Assembly (NCBI GenBank): GCA_035506275.1 | Contig: DATJPT010000008.1 | Location: forward strand, 248,001 to 312,000 | DNA: 64,000 nucleotides | Direction: 5' to 3' | Source: Bacteroidota bacterium | Lineage (GTDB): Bacteria; Bacteroidota; Ignavibacteria; UBA10030; UBA8401 | In this document: piece after piece, positions 1 to 9,179 of the stretch | How the letters are laid out: each line of letters begins with the position of its first letter | Position numbering within the stretch: position 1 is the first letter of the stretch | Notes under the pieces: model-generated | Databases searched by the model: none | What the model saw: the letters and a program-made list of their open reading frames with translations, nothing else | Told to the model about the DNA's origin: nothing | Translations under genes and position numbers: made by a program

Positions 1-652
1 GCTTCGATTGCTCTATGGCTTCGAGCATACCGGTATTTTCCTGGTAGAATTGGAGTGAATCTTCAGCAAGGCGGAGGTTCTTAGTCATTTCACTGTACCG
101 CTGCTCTAAAAAGATTCGATTGTCCCGGGATTTCGCGACGTTAAGTTCGACAACATCCCTGTTCAGCTCTTCCAAAATATAATTTGCCATGTCAGCCGAT
201 TTCCGTGGCGAGCTGGCTCGGACGATAATTTCGTAAGCATTTTCATCAGTGACCCGTTTCTTTATTTTTGTACGCAATACCTCAACTGCCTTCTCCATGC
301 TTGTAAGGTGATAGTCGTTCAACAGGTCAAATTTCATTACGATTTTCTCGAGCATCGCCCGGCTGCCCAGTATGGTCGAGTAGAGATCCATATCAACGGC
401 ACGCGTTGAAGTTCCAATCCCTCCAAGTCCCATCGGCAGCGTGCCGATGTTTTTCATGAGATTAGAGATCCCATTCTGTTGCGATTCTGTCGGCAAGATA
501 ATTGCGCTTGAATCATATTGTGGATCGACAAAGAGATAGACCATCAAATATGAGAAGAGCATCAATCCAACTGCCAGAGAAACCAGAACTTTTTTCCATT
601 TGACGACCAGCACGAGGTAGTCGACAAATTCCGATTCATGAGTTTCAGCCAT
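1..652 (-). CDS. Wzz-type polysaccharide chain-length determinant, partial
   Basis: Reading frame starts at the ATG complementary to 650-652 (MAETHESEF) and runs open to the window edge, so about 217 N-terminal residues are present and the C-terminal part is missing. A short cytoplasmic start is followed by a hydrophobic segment at about residues 22-43 and then a periplasmic region ending in charged, probably coiled-coil sequence. This is the layout of the Wzz/polysaccharide co-polymerase family, inner membrane proteins that set the length of exported polysaccharide chains and contact the Wza-like outer membrane channel. It is the last visible gene of the minus-strand surface polysaccharide operon, 60 bases after the aminotransferase. 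Whether a tyrosine kinase domain follows the missing second membrane segment cannot be seen. Confidence 0.85.
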   Translation of the reverse strand, partial: MAETHESEFVDYLVLVVKWKKVLVSLAVGLMLFSYLMVYLFVDPQYDSSAIILPTESQQNGISNLMKNIGTLPMGLGGIGTSTRAVDMDLYSTILGSRAMLEKIVMKFDLLNDYHLTSMEKAVEVLRTKIKKRVTDENAYEIIVRASSPRKSADMANYILEELNRDVVELNVAKSRDNRIFLEQRYSEMTKNLRLAEDSLQFYQENTGMLEAIEQSK

Positions 653-712
653 TCATAATCCTTATCGACAATGATTCATTTTCAGGGAACGTTCTTGCCG
701 CTCGGTGCGACC

Positions 713-1873
713 TTACGAGGAATGAGTGTTAAGAATCGCCGTCACAGCTTCTATCACATCTTTAACATCTTCTTCCGTGAGTTTTGCTGAAAAGGGGATC
801 GAGACGGTGCGATCTGCAACGTACTCGGTGTTTGGAAAATCTCCCTTTTTGTACCCGAATCGTTCGCGATAGTATGGGTGCAAGTGCAGCGCGGTGTAGT
901 GAACGCCGGTCCCAATATTCTGCTTAAACAAGAGCTCCATAAATTGATCGCGCGTAATTGTTAGGTCTTCCAAATTGAGGAGCAAGGTGTACAGGTGGTA
1001 GGCATGGCGAGTATTCGGTTCAACCGGAGAGGGCAGGGTGACCGGAAGACCCTTAAAGGCGTCGTTGTACCGATCCCAGATCTCTTTCCGCCGCCTGGAG
1101 TAAGCTTCGATCTTCGGCAGTTGGCGAATGCCGATAGCCGCCTGGAGGTCCATCATGTTATACTTAAATCCTGGAAAAACTACTTCATAGTGTTTGAAGC
1201 CGGCATCCGAGTAACGCTGCCAGGCATCTTTCGTCATGCCGTGAAGAGCGTACATTTTTATTTTGTCGGCGATCTCCTTATCGTCGGTGGCAACCATGCC
1301 CCCCTCACCCGTGGTAATATTTTTGGTCGCATAAAAACTGTAGGCGGCCATTGCTCCGTAGTGACTGATTTTCTTTCCGCAATATTCCGTCTCGATAGCG
1401 TGGGCTGCATCGTTGATGACGATCGCTTTGGCGTCGTTCGCAATCGCCATGATCGACTTCATGTCGCAAGCCCGCCCGGCAAAATGCACGGGCAAGATCG
1501 CCTTTGTTGCATGCGTCAATTTCTTCTTGATCTGCTGAGGGTCAATGTTCAAGGTGGCGCGGTCGATATCGGCGAAAACCGGAAGGGCGCCGGTGTGTAG
1601 GATGGCATTCGCCGTGGCTGCAAACGTCATCGGCGTGGTAATCACTTCATCTCCTGCCTTGACGTGCGAAGCGACAAGAGAAAGGTGAAGAGCGGCAGTA
1701 CACGAATGAACGGCCACGGCGTAGCGCGACCCAACATACTCCCGGAACATCGCCTCGAATCTTGCAACTTTAGGACCGGTACCAAGCCACGCGGAGCGCA
1801 ATGAATCAACGACTTCCGCAATTTCATCTTCCTCGATACGCGGACTGCCGAACACTAAGAAAGAACTACGCAT
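713..1873 (-). CDS. DegT/DnrJ/EryC1/StrS family sugar aminotransferase
   Basis: 386 residues, the normal length for this PLP-dependent family, which transfers an amino group to a nucleotide-activated keto sugar. Lys184, in the context YATKNITTGEGG, is the expected Schiff-base lysine, and Asp155/His158 in NDAAHAI are the usual cofactor-contacting residues. The operon also holds RmlB, which makes a 4-keto-6-deoxy sugar, and WecB, so the likely substrate is a 4-keto sugar nucleotide destined for a surface glycan. The exact sugar and regiochemistry cannot be told from sequence alone. It sits between the SLBB export gene (upstream in transcription) and the Wzz-like gene. Confidence 0.9.
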   Translation of the reverse strand: MRSSFLVFGSPRIEEDEIAEVVDSLRSAWLGTGPKVARFEAMFREYVGSRYAVAVHSCTAALHLSLVASHVKAGDEVITTPMTFAATANAILHTGALPVFADIDRATLNIDPQQIKKKLTHATKAILPVHFAGRACDMKSIMAIANDAKAIVINDAAHAIETEYCGKKISHYGAMAAYSFYATKNITTGEGGMVATDDKEIADKIKMYALHGMTKDAWQRYSDAGFKHYEVVFPGFKYNMMDLQAAIGIRQLPKIEAYSRRRKEIWDRYNDAFKGLPVTLPSPVEPNTRHAYHLYTLLLNLEDLTITRDQFMELLFKQNIGTGVHYTALHLHPYYRERFGYKKGDFPNTEYVADRTVSIPFSAKLTEEDVKDVIEAVTAILNTHSS

Positions 1874-1920
1874 GAATAACTCCTGGGATAGCGGACAGCA
1901 ATTCCTGCCGCCGTATCCTT

Positions 1921-3621
1921 CTATTTCTTCAATTGCACAACGAGCACTGCGGCAGTGACAATCGTCCCTATGATGCTGAACAATTGTCCATAGATCTGCA
2001 TGTAATAGCTGAACGACCGGTATGGCTCCTTAGGAACCCAGATATAATCCCCCTCTTCAACTGTTGTCTCGCTCGGGGAAAGCCATTGCTTTGAACTTGC
2101 CTTGATGATATGAATATCTCCGCTGACGGCATCGTCTGCGAGCCCGCCGGCCTGTTCGATATAGTATTTATAGCTCTGGTTTCTGCTGAACGCGACATGG
2201 CCGGGCCGGATAACCTGGCCGAAGACGTAGACCGTCCCCGCCTTCGGAGCGATAATGATTCGATCTCCGTCCCGAAGATAGACGTCTTTGCTCTTGTCGT
2301 TCTTATTAAAGAGGCCGGCGAAATCGGCGACAACGAGCTCGCCATTCAGAAGGAGTTCATTCTCGATGCGAAAATACGTGCTGTCTTCCTGGGAAGTCTT
2401 TCCGCGAGAATTATCGACTGGAGTTTTTTTTGTATTCCGGAGAATGCGCGAACCTTCCAGCGATGCGTTCGAGGTAAACCCGCCGGCCCATTGAACGACC
2501 TCCGACAACGTGGTCGAATCTCTGGTAATCGGGTAGCTTCCAGGGTAGGTAATTTCCCCTTCGATGTTCACGCGATAATCATGCTGCAGCTCCGTTTTCT
2601 GCTTGACAAGAATCCTGTCTCCCCGCCGCAGCGGCACGTTGGCGGACGTCCCGGCTGCAATCGCTCTCAGGTCGACAGCGATCGACTGCAGCGTATTCCC
2701 TTCCACATCTGTCCGCGAGATAATGACGTTGGCGCTGTCGGCAAGCGGCGAGCATCCCCGCGCGATCAACAGCAGCGTCAGCAAACTGTCGCCGTCAACG
2801 AACTCGTAATCTCCGTCGCTGTTGACCGCTCCGAAAACGCCGACAAAATTCCTTGTATCATTTTTTTCCGGCACGATGACGACATCGCCGTCCCGAAGGA
2901 GCGGGTCACAACGCCAGTCCTTTGTTGCGATGTACTTCTCAATATCCGCCGGAGACTCCGTCCCGTCTTTATGCCGCACCGTCACTTTTCGCGTCGAGCC
3001 TTCTGCGGATAATTTTCGTACCTCATCGTTGGACAGTTTAATAGTCTTCGAGGCGACGTTGGCTTCGCTCATCGCCTTCAGGGCTTCGTCGGTCTGATTC
3101 TTTGCGAGAGCGATCGCGTCCTGTGCTCTCTCCGTCGCCAACACGTACACTGTATTCTCGATCAATCCAAATCCCGTGACCCGCACGGCGAGCATCCTCG
3201 GATTAACGAGCGTAAACGTCGCGGCCCCGCTGATATACTTTTTATGAATTTCAGCGACAACTTTTTTCTTGGCTTCATCAAGCGGCAAGCCTGCTACCGA
3301 AATTTCTCCGACTGTCGGTATAACAACCGAGCCTTCCGGAGTGATGGTCAGGAGCAAATTCAGCGGCGGACTGATCCACACATTGACGCTGTACACATCT
3401 CCGGGGCCAACGATGTATTCTTTGGGATCCACCGGTCCGTCCATGACCGCCATCTTGACATTCTGCAGATTCTGCTGGTATTGAGTCTGGGTCTGAAGCT
3501 GCTCTCTTTGCGAGAACGAATCGTCTTTTTTCTCGTTCAAATTCAGCTGCGCAAAGATCGATGCTGACAAAATGCAGGTTATCGAGAGCACCAAAAGAAA
3601 TTTATTGATCATAGATAACAT
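1921..3621 (-). CDS. SLBB-domain polysaccharide export outer membrane protein (Wza-like)
   Basis: 566 residues with a signal peptide (about 1-24, ending SIFAQ). Residues about 65-150 form a polysaccharide export (Poly_export) domain (EYIVGPGDVYSVNVW), followed by several soluble-ligand-binding beta-grasp (SLBB) units, for example around NIEGEITYPGSYPI and VYVFGQVIRPGHVAF. A charged insertion at about 155-200 separates the first domain from the repeats. The C-terminus is a hydrophobic helix (SIIGTIVTAAVLVVQL). It is the likely periplasm-to-outer-membrane conduit for the polysaccharide made by this operon. It is longer than E. coli Wza (about 380 residues) because of extra SLBB units. It starts two bases after the wecB stop, so the two genes are probably co-translated. 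Confidence 0.88.
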   Translation of the reverse strand: MLSMINKFLLVLSITCILSASIFAQLNLNEKKDDSFSQREQLQTQTQYQQNLQNVKMAVMDGPVDPKEYIVGPGDVYSVNVWISPPLNLLLTITPEGSVVIPTVGEISVAGLPLDEAKKKVVAEIHKKYISGAATFTLVNPRMLAVRVTGFGLIENTVYVLATERAQDAIALAKNQTDEALKAMSEANVASKTIKLSNDEVRKLSAEGSTRKVTVRHKDGTESPADIEKYIATKDWRCDPLLRDGDVVIVPEKNDTRNFVGVFGAVNSDGDYEFVDGDSLLTLLLIARGCSPLADSANVIISRTDVEGNTLQSIAVDLRAIAAGTSANVPLRRGDRILVKQKTELQHDYRVNIEGEITYPGSYPITRDSTTLSEVVQWAGGFTSNASLEGSRILRNTKKTPVDNSRGKTSQEDSTYFRIENELLLNGELVVADFAGLFNKNDKSKDVYLRDGDRIIIAPKAGTVYVFGQVIRPGHVAFSRNQSYKYYIEQAGGLADDAVSGDIHIIKASSKQWLSPSETTVEEGDYIWVPKEPYRSFSYYMQIYGQLFSIIGTIVTAAVLVVQLKK

Positions 3622-3623
3622 CG

Positions 3624-4760
3624 TTATGATTTTCGTCGATTGATTGAAAGAAGTTCATCCGCCATGATTTTCGCGATTCTTTCCGCCGTCTTTCCGTCCC
3701 ATAGCTCAGGAATCTTTCCCTTCTTGACCGTTCCCCGAAAAACAGCACCGGCTTCCGTCGCGGTTTTCTCATAATCGAACCCCATCAACGTATTCGTCCC
3801 CTCCGAAACCGTCGATGGCCGCTCCGTATTCTCCCGCATCGTCAGACACGGAACGCCGAGGTATGTCGTCTCTTCCTGAATGCCCCCCGAATCGGTGATC
3901 GCAAGGGCCGCAGATTCCAGCAAACACAAGAAATCCAAATAACCGAGGGGGTCGCAAAGGATAATGTTTGAATTCTTCGCGAATGTCTTCCTCAGGTCGA
4001 ACTCATCGATCATCTTCCTCGTCCGGGGATGTACAGGAAAAATCACCGGCTGCGCCCGCGCAATGCTTTCCAGCATTGAGAGGATGTTGGAGAGATTCGT
4101 CCGAACGTCGACGTTGCTCGGCCTGTGCAGGGTGACGAGCACGTATTTTTTTCCTTCAACGCCGAGAGTTTTCTTTATGACGGAGCGGCGCGATGTCTCT
4201 CGATAATGGACAAGGGAATCGATCATGATGTTGCCGACAAAGTACACCTTCGAATCGGCAACCCCTTCCCTCTTCAAATTGTCCAATCCGCTCCGCTCCG
4301 AGACAAAAAGAAAGTCCGCAATTGCGTCGGTAAGAAGGCGATTGATTTCTTCGGGCATCGTCCGGTCAAAACTGCGGAGCCCTGCCTCGACATGGGCGAC
4401 GGGAATAAGGAGCTTGGCGCACACGAGCGTACATGCCACGGTAGAATTAACGTCTCCCACAACGACTACCAGATCGGGCTTTTCCCCAAGAACAACCTTC
4501 TCAAACTCGATCATGACCTTCGCCGTTTGCTCGGCCTGCGATCCTGACCCGATGCCCAGATACACATCGGGACGCGGGAGCTCCAGATCTTCAAAGAACA
4601 CTTTGGACATGTTGGCATCGTAATGCTGGCCGGTGTGGACGATGCGATGCTGCACCGACGGATACTGCTTGAAAGCTTTGTGAAGGGGTGCCACCTTCAT
4701 GAAGTTGGGACGCGCACCGACCACGCTGATGATTTTGTACGCACGGCTTGGAGCGCTCAT
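3624..4760 (-). CDS. wecB: UDP-N-acetylglucosamine 2-epimerase (non-hydrolysing)
   Basis: 378 residues, full length for the family, which interconverts UDP-GlcNAc and UDP-ManNAc in the cytoplasm. Visible motifs are GARPNFMK (15-22), GDVNST (102-107), HVEAGLRS (123-130), PEEINR (136-141), LHRPSN (with His212) and DSGGIQEE near the C-terminus, which together make the GT-B-like active site. One base separates it from rmlB upstream, and it lies two bases ahead of the SLBB export gene. It supplies a ManNAc-type precursor to the surface polysaccharide of this operon. A UDP-ManNAc dehydrogenase (WecC) is not in the window. Confidence 0.95.
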   Translation of the reverse strand: MSAPSRAYKIISVVGARPNFMKVAPLHKAFKQYPSVQHRIVHTGQHYDANMSKVFFEDLELPRPDVYLGIGSGSQAEQTAKVMIEFEKVVLGEKPDLVVVVGDVNSTVACTLVCAKLLIPVAHVEAGLRSFDRTMPEEINRLLTDAIADFLFVSERSGLDNLKREGVADSKVYFVGNIMIDSLVHYRETSRRSVIKKTLGVEGKKYVLVTLHRPSNVDVRTNLSNILSMLESIARAQPVIFPVHPRTRKMIDEFDLRKTFAKNSNIILCDPLGYLDFLCLLESAALAITDSGGIQEETTYLGVPCLTMRENTERPSTVSEGTNTLMGFDYEKTATEAGAVFRGTVKKGKIPELWDGKTAERIAKIMADELLSINRRKS

Positions 4761-4761
4761 G

Positions 4762-5793
4762 TCAGGCCGGTTCCTTCTTCAAACGGTCGGAGTACTGGGC
4801 CGCATAATACCGCTGGTATTCTCCGGTCAGGATTCTTTGCCACCATTCTCTATTGCTGCGGTACCAACGGATCGTCTCGCGAATGCCTTTTTCGAAGGTA
4901 TGCGACGGCTTCCATCCCAGTTCTTTTTCTATTTTCGCGGCATCGATCGCATACCGGCGGTCGTGGCCCGGCCTGTCCTTCACGAACGTTATCAATGAAT
5001 GCGGCTTGTCTAATTCCGTTAGGATCAGCTTGACAATTTCAATGTTCGCTTGCTCGTTGTCGCCGCCAATGTTGTACACTTCCCCTTCTTTTCCCTTGTG
5101 CAGGACGACGTCGAGCGCGGAACAATGGTCCTCGACGTACAGCCAATCGCGAACGTTGAGCCCGTCGCCGTAGACCGGAAGGGGTTTATCGTTCAGCGCA
5201 TTGGCAATCATCAGGGGTATCAATTTTTCGGGAAACTGGTACGGCCCGTAATTGTTCGAACAGCGGGTGACGATAACGGGGGTGCCGTAGGTTCTAAAAT
5301 ATGAGAGAGCGATCAAATCGGACGAGGCTTTGCTCGCGGAATAGGGGCTGTTCGGATGGAGCGGCGTCGCCTCGGTGAACTTGCCCGTTGCTTCGAGCGA
5401 ACCGTACACTTCATCAGTCGAGACATGGATGAACCGCTGAATGCCAGCCTGCCGCGCGGCCTCGAGGAGCATGCTCGTTCCCAGAACATTCGTGCGCACA
5501 AAGACCGACGGGCCGAGAATGCTCCGATCGACGTGAGACTCAGCCGCGAAATGGACGACGGCGTCCACGCGATAATCACGAAGAACTCTTTCAACCGCTG
5601 CGTCGTCGCAGATATCGGCGTTCACAAAAATATAACGAGGGCTTAGATCGACTCCGGACAGGTTCTCCAGGTTCCCCGCGTACGTCAGCGCATCGTAATT
5701 GATGACGCGGTACTCGCGATACCGCTGCAGCAGATACCGGATGAAATTGCTGCCGATGAATCCTGCCCCTCCTGTGACCAGAATATTTTTCAT
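4762..5793 (-). CDS. rfbB: dTDP-glucose 4,6-dehydratase
   Basis: 343 residues of the extended short-chain dehydrogenase fold. The NAD-binding motif TGGAGFIG is at 7-14, the Thr-Asp-Glu active-site triad at 126-128 (STDEVYGS) and the catalytic YSASK at 151-155. The enzyme turns dTDP-glucose into dTDP-4-keto-6-deoxyglucose, the branch point for rhamnose and amino-deoxy sugars. The next gene upstream is a RmlC-like cupin (8-base gap). RmlA (thymidylyltransferase) and RmlD (reductase) are not in the window, so the end product may be an amino sugar made by the DegT aminotransferase rather than rhamnose. Confidence 0.94.
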   Translation of the reverse strand: MKNILVTGGAGFIGSNFIRYLLQRYREYRVINYDALTYAGNLENLSGVDLSPRYIFVNADICDDAAVERVLRDYRVDAVVHFAAESHVDRSILGPSVFVRTNVLGTSMLLEAARQAGIQRFIHVSTDEVYGSLEATGKFTEATPLHPNSPYSASKASSDLIALSYFRTYGTPVIVTRCSNNYGPYQFPEKLIPLMIANALNDKPLPVYGDGLNVRDWLYVEDHCSALDVVLHKGKEGEVYNIGGDNEQANIEIVKLILTELDKPHSLITFVKDRPGHDRRYAIDAAKIEKELGWKPSHTFEKGIRETIRWYRSNREWWQRILTGEYQRYYAAQYSDRLKKEPA

Positions 5794-5801
5794 CCGACCG
5801 A

Positions 5802-6278
5802 TCAGTCTAGTTGAAAAATTGTCTCTGTACGGTTTTCATGACGAATTTCATCAACCGGTTCTTTCTTCCCGTAGCCGGCAAAAAGGCGGTTCGGCAAATT
5901 AATGACGGTGCCGTCCGACGTCCCGACATTCTTGTATGCGTGAACGACTCCTGGGGGAATGATAACGGACTTCGGTGCGTCCTCGCCGGCGATGAACGAG
6001 AATTTACGAAGATACGTCGGCGAATCTTTCCTGCTGTCCCACACATAGACCTTGAAATTTGAGGGACCGACAAATGCGAAAAGGTCTGCCTGGCCTGTGT
6101 GTTCGTGCGGACCGCGCGCCACTCCCGGGTGTGTGACTGAGATGTACGACATCACCGGCATGAATTGCCGGTCGATCTCGTCTTCCCTGAAGAGCTCTGA
6201 CAGCCATCCCCGGTCGTCGACGAACTTCTTCAGGTCGCGGATGACGACATCATGAATTTTTCCATCTTGAAACGTCAT
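5802..6278 (-). CDS. dTDP-4-dehydrorhamnose 3,5-epimerase-like cupin
   Basis: 158 residues, shorter than typical RmlC (about 180). The RmlC/cupin pattern is visible: [13 protein letters not shown] near the start, [16 protein letters not shown] (His-containing strand, replacing the usual RGLHYQ), a GED...[13 protein letters not shown] strand and a late Asn/Arg segment. RmlC enzymes epimerise C3 and C5 of dTDP-4-keto-6-deoxyglucose, while shorter relatives act at one carbon or as isomerases. The altered motif and length leave the reaction open. This is the first gene of the minus-strand polysaccharide operon and follows a candidate promoter/operator at 6321-6358. Confidence 0.78.
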   Translation of the reverse strand: MTFQDGKIHDVVIRDLKKFVDDRGWLSELFREDEIDRQFMPVMSYISVTHPGVARGPHEHTGQADLFAFVGPSNFKVYVWDSRKDSPTYLRKFSFIAGEDAPKSVIIPPGVVHAYKNVGTSDGTVINLPNRLFAGYGKKEPVDEIRHENRTETIFQLD

Positions 6279-6320
6279 TGTCGTGTCCCTTTTTCAAAAG
6301 GATCTCATGGTGATTGAAAC

Positions 6321-6336
6321 GTAAATTGTAATTTAC
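6321..6336. promoter_or_regulatory. 16-bp near-perfect palindrome, operator candidate
   Basis: GTAAATTGTAATTTAC has seven-base arms around a two-base centre. It lies 43-58 bases upstream of the polysaccharide operon start and overlaps the -10 of the promoter candidate at 6330-6358, where a dimeric repressor could block initiation. No regulator is assigned. Confidence 0.4.
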
Positions 6337-6358
6337 AAAACTCGTCGAGCAAAATCAA
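6330..6358 (-). promoter_or_regulatory. Candidate sigma70-like promoter of the polysaccharide operon
   Basis: Reading the minus strand: TTGATT (6353-6358), a 17-base spacer, then TAAATT (6330-6335). Each box matches 4 of 6 consensus positions. The spacing is ideal, and the position 50-80 bases ahead of the RmlC-like gene is suitable. The rest of the 6279-6537 gap holds only weak dyads (TCGTTAAACGA; AAGCGC/GCGCTT at 6406-6428) and no clear argS terminator. Confidence 0.35.
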
Positions 6359-6537
6359 CGAACAACGGCGCTAAGTCGTTAAACGATAATGCGATCGTGA
6401 AATCCAAGCGCAGAAACCGCTCGCGCTTACTTCAGAAAAGAAAGGCTGAACGCTAGAGTAGCAAAAGAGATGGGATTTTTTCCTTTTGTGTTAGCTGTTG
6501 CTGCAAAAATATAGAGAACGGTTTTGAAAGAATCAAC

Positions 6538-8187
6538 CTACATTTTTTGAGGGGCCGAGACGCCCAGCACGGCACATCCGTTTGCGATGACAATGCGGGC
6601 CATCTGGCATACCGCAAGTCTCGCCTGCATCAATTCCTTGTTGTCGCCGATCACACGATGCTCGTGGTAGAAGCGATGAAAGGCCTCCGCCACCTCCCGA
6701 AGATAGGTCGTCAACCGATGCGGCTCGTATGCCTCCGCACAATTGACGATCACTTCCGGAAACTCCAGCAACAGCTTTAGAAGGCCGATTTCCTCTTTCT
6801 CAGTGATCAGCTCGAAGCGCGTGGTGCCGAAAAGGTACGCGAGATCGTCCACCCGAACACCCTGCTCGACCGCGAACCTCAGAATGCTGGCGATGCGTGC
6901 GTGGGCGTATTGAAGATAGTAGACAGGATTCTGCTCGGATTGTTCCTTCGCGAGGGCGACGTCGAATTCCAAATGAGTGTTCGCGCTGCGCATGACGAAA
7001 AAGTAGTGAACGGCATCCGTGCCGACCTCATCGATCAGATCATCGAGCGTGTACACGTTCGCGTTCCGCTTCGACATCTTCACCACCTCTTTGCCGTCCA
7101 CGAACGAGACCATCTGATGGATGATGACCTTGACCTTGTTCGTGTCGAAGCCGAGAGCCTTGACCCCCGCGAGGACATCCGGTATCGTCGCGATATGGTC
7201 GGCGCCGAAAATATCGACGACAAGGTCGAACCCTCTCCGGAATTTCTCCCGGTGATACGCAATGTCCGGCAGCCGGTATGTAGGCTCCCCCGTTCTCTTG
7301 ACAATGACGCGGTCCTGGTCCAGACCGACCGCAGTCGCTTTGAACCACACCGCCCCTTCGCTGTCGTACGCCAGTCCCCGCGAGCGGAACTCCTCGACCA
7401 CCTCCTTAATCTTGCCGGAAGAATAGAGGGAGTCTTCATTATAGAATACGTCGTGTTGAACGCCGAGCCTTGCCAGAGTTTTCTTGATCTTGTCAAAACA
7501 CCAGGCCTCGGCTTTTTGCTTGAAGTACGCCCTCTCCTGGCCGGCCTCGCGTAAACTCTCCCCTTTCTCGTTCTTAATTTCCAGCGCGATCTCAGTGATG
7601 TAATCCCCCTGGTAGCCTCCGGCGGGAAAAGGATAATCATCTCCCAGGGATTGGCGGTAACGGGCGTAGACGCTTTCGCCGAGGGTCCGCATCTGGTTGC
7701 CGGCGTTGTTGAAATAATATTCACGAGTCACCGCGTGGCCCGTCCATTCAAGCAGGTTCGCGATCGTCGCGCCGAGAATCACCTGGCGCCCGTGGCCGCT
7801 GTGAAGAGGGCCGGTCGGATTTGCGCTCACCCATTCAATGTTCGTCTTCTGACCATGGGCGATGTCGGACTTTCCGAAGGCAGCGCCGAGCTGCAGGATC
7901 GCTTTTGCGCTGTCGATAACATACGAGTCGGTGAAGCGGAAATTGATGAAACCGGGGCCGGCAATCTCCGTGGACGCTATCTTCGATGGATCCAAGTCGA
8001 GTTTTCCCACGATCGACTGGGCGATCTGGCGGGGATTTTTTCCTGCCGATTTTGCAATAGCCATCGCGACGTTCGTGGTCAGGTCGCCATGAGCAGCAAC
8101 TTTCGGTTTCTCAAAAAAGATCACGGCGGCGGGGTACTCAAGCGAAGCGAGCGCGCCGGCAACAGCGCGGTGCAGATACTCTTTCAT
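6538..8187 (-). CDS. argS: Arginyl-tRNA synthetase
   Basis: 549 residues, class I aminoacyl-tRNA synthetase that charges tRNA-Arg. The N-terminal Arg-tRNA-synthetase additional domain (about 1-90) is followed by the HIGH-type motif HSGH (129-132, in ANPTGPLHSGHGR), the KMSKS-type loop KMSKR (370-374) and a C-terminal DALR anticodon-binding domain (from about 430, YLQYAHARIASILR). Length and motif order are normal, so it is probably functional and essential. The start overlaps the rsfS stop by 4 bases, indicating translational coupling. Confidence 0.97.
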   Translation of the reverse strand: MKEYLHRAVAGALASLEYPAAVIFFEKPKVAAHGDLTTNVAMAIAKSAGKNPRQIAQSIVGKLDLDPSKIASTEIAGPGFINFRFTDSYVIDSAKAILQLGAAFGKSDIAHGQKTNIEWVSANPTGPLHSGHGRQVILGATIANLLEWTGHAVTREYYFNNAGNQMRTLGESVYARYRQSLGDDYPFPAGGYQGDYITEIALEIKNEKGESLREAGQERAYFKQKAEAWCFDKIKKTLARLGVQHDVFYNEDSLYSSGKIKEVVEEFRSRGLAYDSEGAVWFKATAVGLDQDRVIVKRTGEPTYRLPDIAYHREKFRRGFDLVVDIFGADHIATIPDVLAGVKALGFDTNKVKVIIHQMVSFVDGKEVVKMSKRNANVYTLDDLIDEVGTDAVHYFFVMRSANTHLEFDVALAKEQSEQNPVYYLQYAHARIASILRFAVEQGVRVDDLAYLFGTTRFELITEKEEIGLLKLLLEFPEVIVNCAEAYEPHRLTTYLREVAEAFHRFYHEHRVIGDNKELMQARLAVCQMARIVIANGCAVLGVSAPQKM

Positions 8188-8588
8188 TGATGGGCGGTCT
8201 TTTTCAGCAGAGCCTTTTTCCTAGGTTGAACTGCGGCAGGTTTGTCTTCAATGTATTCGAATTTTGCGTCCCCCCAGAGCTTCTCTAAGTTATAGAAGGA
8301 GCGCGTCTCTTTGTGAAACACGTGCACAACGACGTTCACGAAATCCAGCAGCACCCAGGTCGATTCTCCATGTCCCTCATCGTGCCAGATCTTTTCGCCG
8401 GCGCCCATTGCGCCGTCACGGATGCCATCGGCGATAGCCCGGACGTGCGTGTCGGAATCCGCCGAGCAGATGACAAAGAAATCCGACATCGATGTGAGCT
8501 TCCGCAGATCGAGGAGAACAACATTCTGCGCCTTCTTCAACAATGCGAAGGCGGCTATCTTCTTAGCGAGTGCTTTTGAGGTCAACAT
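8184..8588 (-). CDS. rsfS: Ribosome silencing factor RsfS
   Basis: 134 residues of the RsfS/YbeB/Iojap family, with the characteristic core VVLLDLRKLTSMSDFFVICS followed by DTHVRAIADGI and the WVLLDFVNVVVHVFH segment. Family members bind ribosomal protein L14 and block 50S-30S joining in nutrient limitation. A basic tail (QPRKKALLKKTAHQ) extends past the conserved domain. It lies between a LytR_C gene (33-base gap) and argS (4-base overlap). Confidence 0.93.
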   Translation of the reverse strand: MLTSKALAKKIAAFALLKKAQNVVLLDLRKLTSMSDFFVICSADSDTHVRAIADGIRDGAMGAGEKIWHDEGHGESTWVLLDFVNVVVHVFHKETRSFYNLEKLWGDAKFEYIEDKPAAVQPRKKALLKKTAHQ

Positions 8589-8621
8589 CGTCCCTTTCTT
8601 GTTGTGAATGATGGCGTGCGG

Positions 8622-9083
8622 TCATTTCCATGCGCGCAGGGTCTTAAAATCCTTTCCAAGAACCACGGAGGCGGTGACGAAATACTCCGGGCTTATTTGT
8701 TGGATCACATTTGCCGGATCGATCCCAAGATCCGAGGCGATTTTTTTTGCAATGTCCGCGTTCCCGCACCGGTCGACGACCATCGACTGCTTGACGTCAA
8801 ATGTTTTATAGTTGCCCATATCGACGACGTCGTATCCGGAAGCGCGAAGAAAGCTAGTCACTTTCTGCCCGGTCCCCGAAACGCCGCAGCCGTTCAGGAC
8901 ATCGATCTGGACGATATTCTTTGCCGGCGAAGCGGTGGTGCCAGCCTCGCGGCTGCGATTGCCATTGTGATCTGAAGGAAAGCTGATTGCGTACACCTGA
9001 TAAAGAACAAAGGCGGAAACTGCGGCGAGGAGAAGATTAAGAGCAATTTTTTTTGACGAACGTGATGTTTCTTTTTCGGTCAT
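8622..9083 (-). CDS. LytR_C domain membrane-anchored protein
   Basis: The start chosen is the ATG complementary to 9081-9083 (MTEKETSRSS), preceded by a GGAG element seven bases away. An in-frame TTG at 9107 would run into the terminator at 9106-9147 and is less likely. The 153-residue product has a basic start, one membrane helix (about residues 16-40, LLLAAVSAFVLYQVYAI) and an extracytoplasmic LytR C-terminal domain (IVQIDVLNGCGVSGTGQKVTSFLRASG). LytR_C domains occur at the end of LCP cell-wall ligases and in free-standing proteins like this one. The function of the free form is not established. Confidence 0.82.
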   Translation of the reverse strand: MTEKETSRSSKKIALNLLLAAVSAFVLYQVYAISFPSDHNGNRSREAGTTASPAKNIVQIDVLNGCGVSGTGQKVTSFLRASGYDVVDMGNYKTFDVKQSMVVDRCGNADIAKKIASDLGIDPANVIQQISPEYFVTASVVLGKDFKTLRAWK

Positions 9084-9105
9084 AGCACTCCGCTTACCCG
9101 GGGAC

Positions 9106-9147
9106 AAAAAAATAACCGAGGATGCGTCCCGCGCCGCCTCGGTTATT
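9106..9147 (-). terminator. Strong rho-independent terminator
   Basis: AATAACCGAGG (9111-9121) and CCTCGGTTATT (9137-9147) form a perfect 11-bp stem with a 15-base loop. On the minus strand the stem is followed by a run of seven T (complement of 9106-9112). It ends the transcript of the 9180-9689 gene just before the LytR_C-rsfS-argS genes. Confidence 0.92.
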
Positions 9148-9179
9148 CACGCAAAATACCATAGCATATCTGGTTGGCT

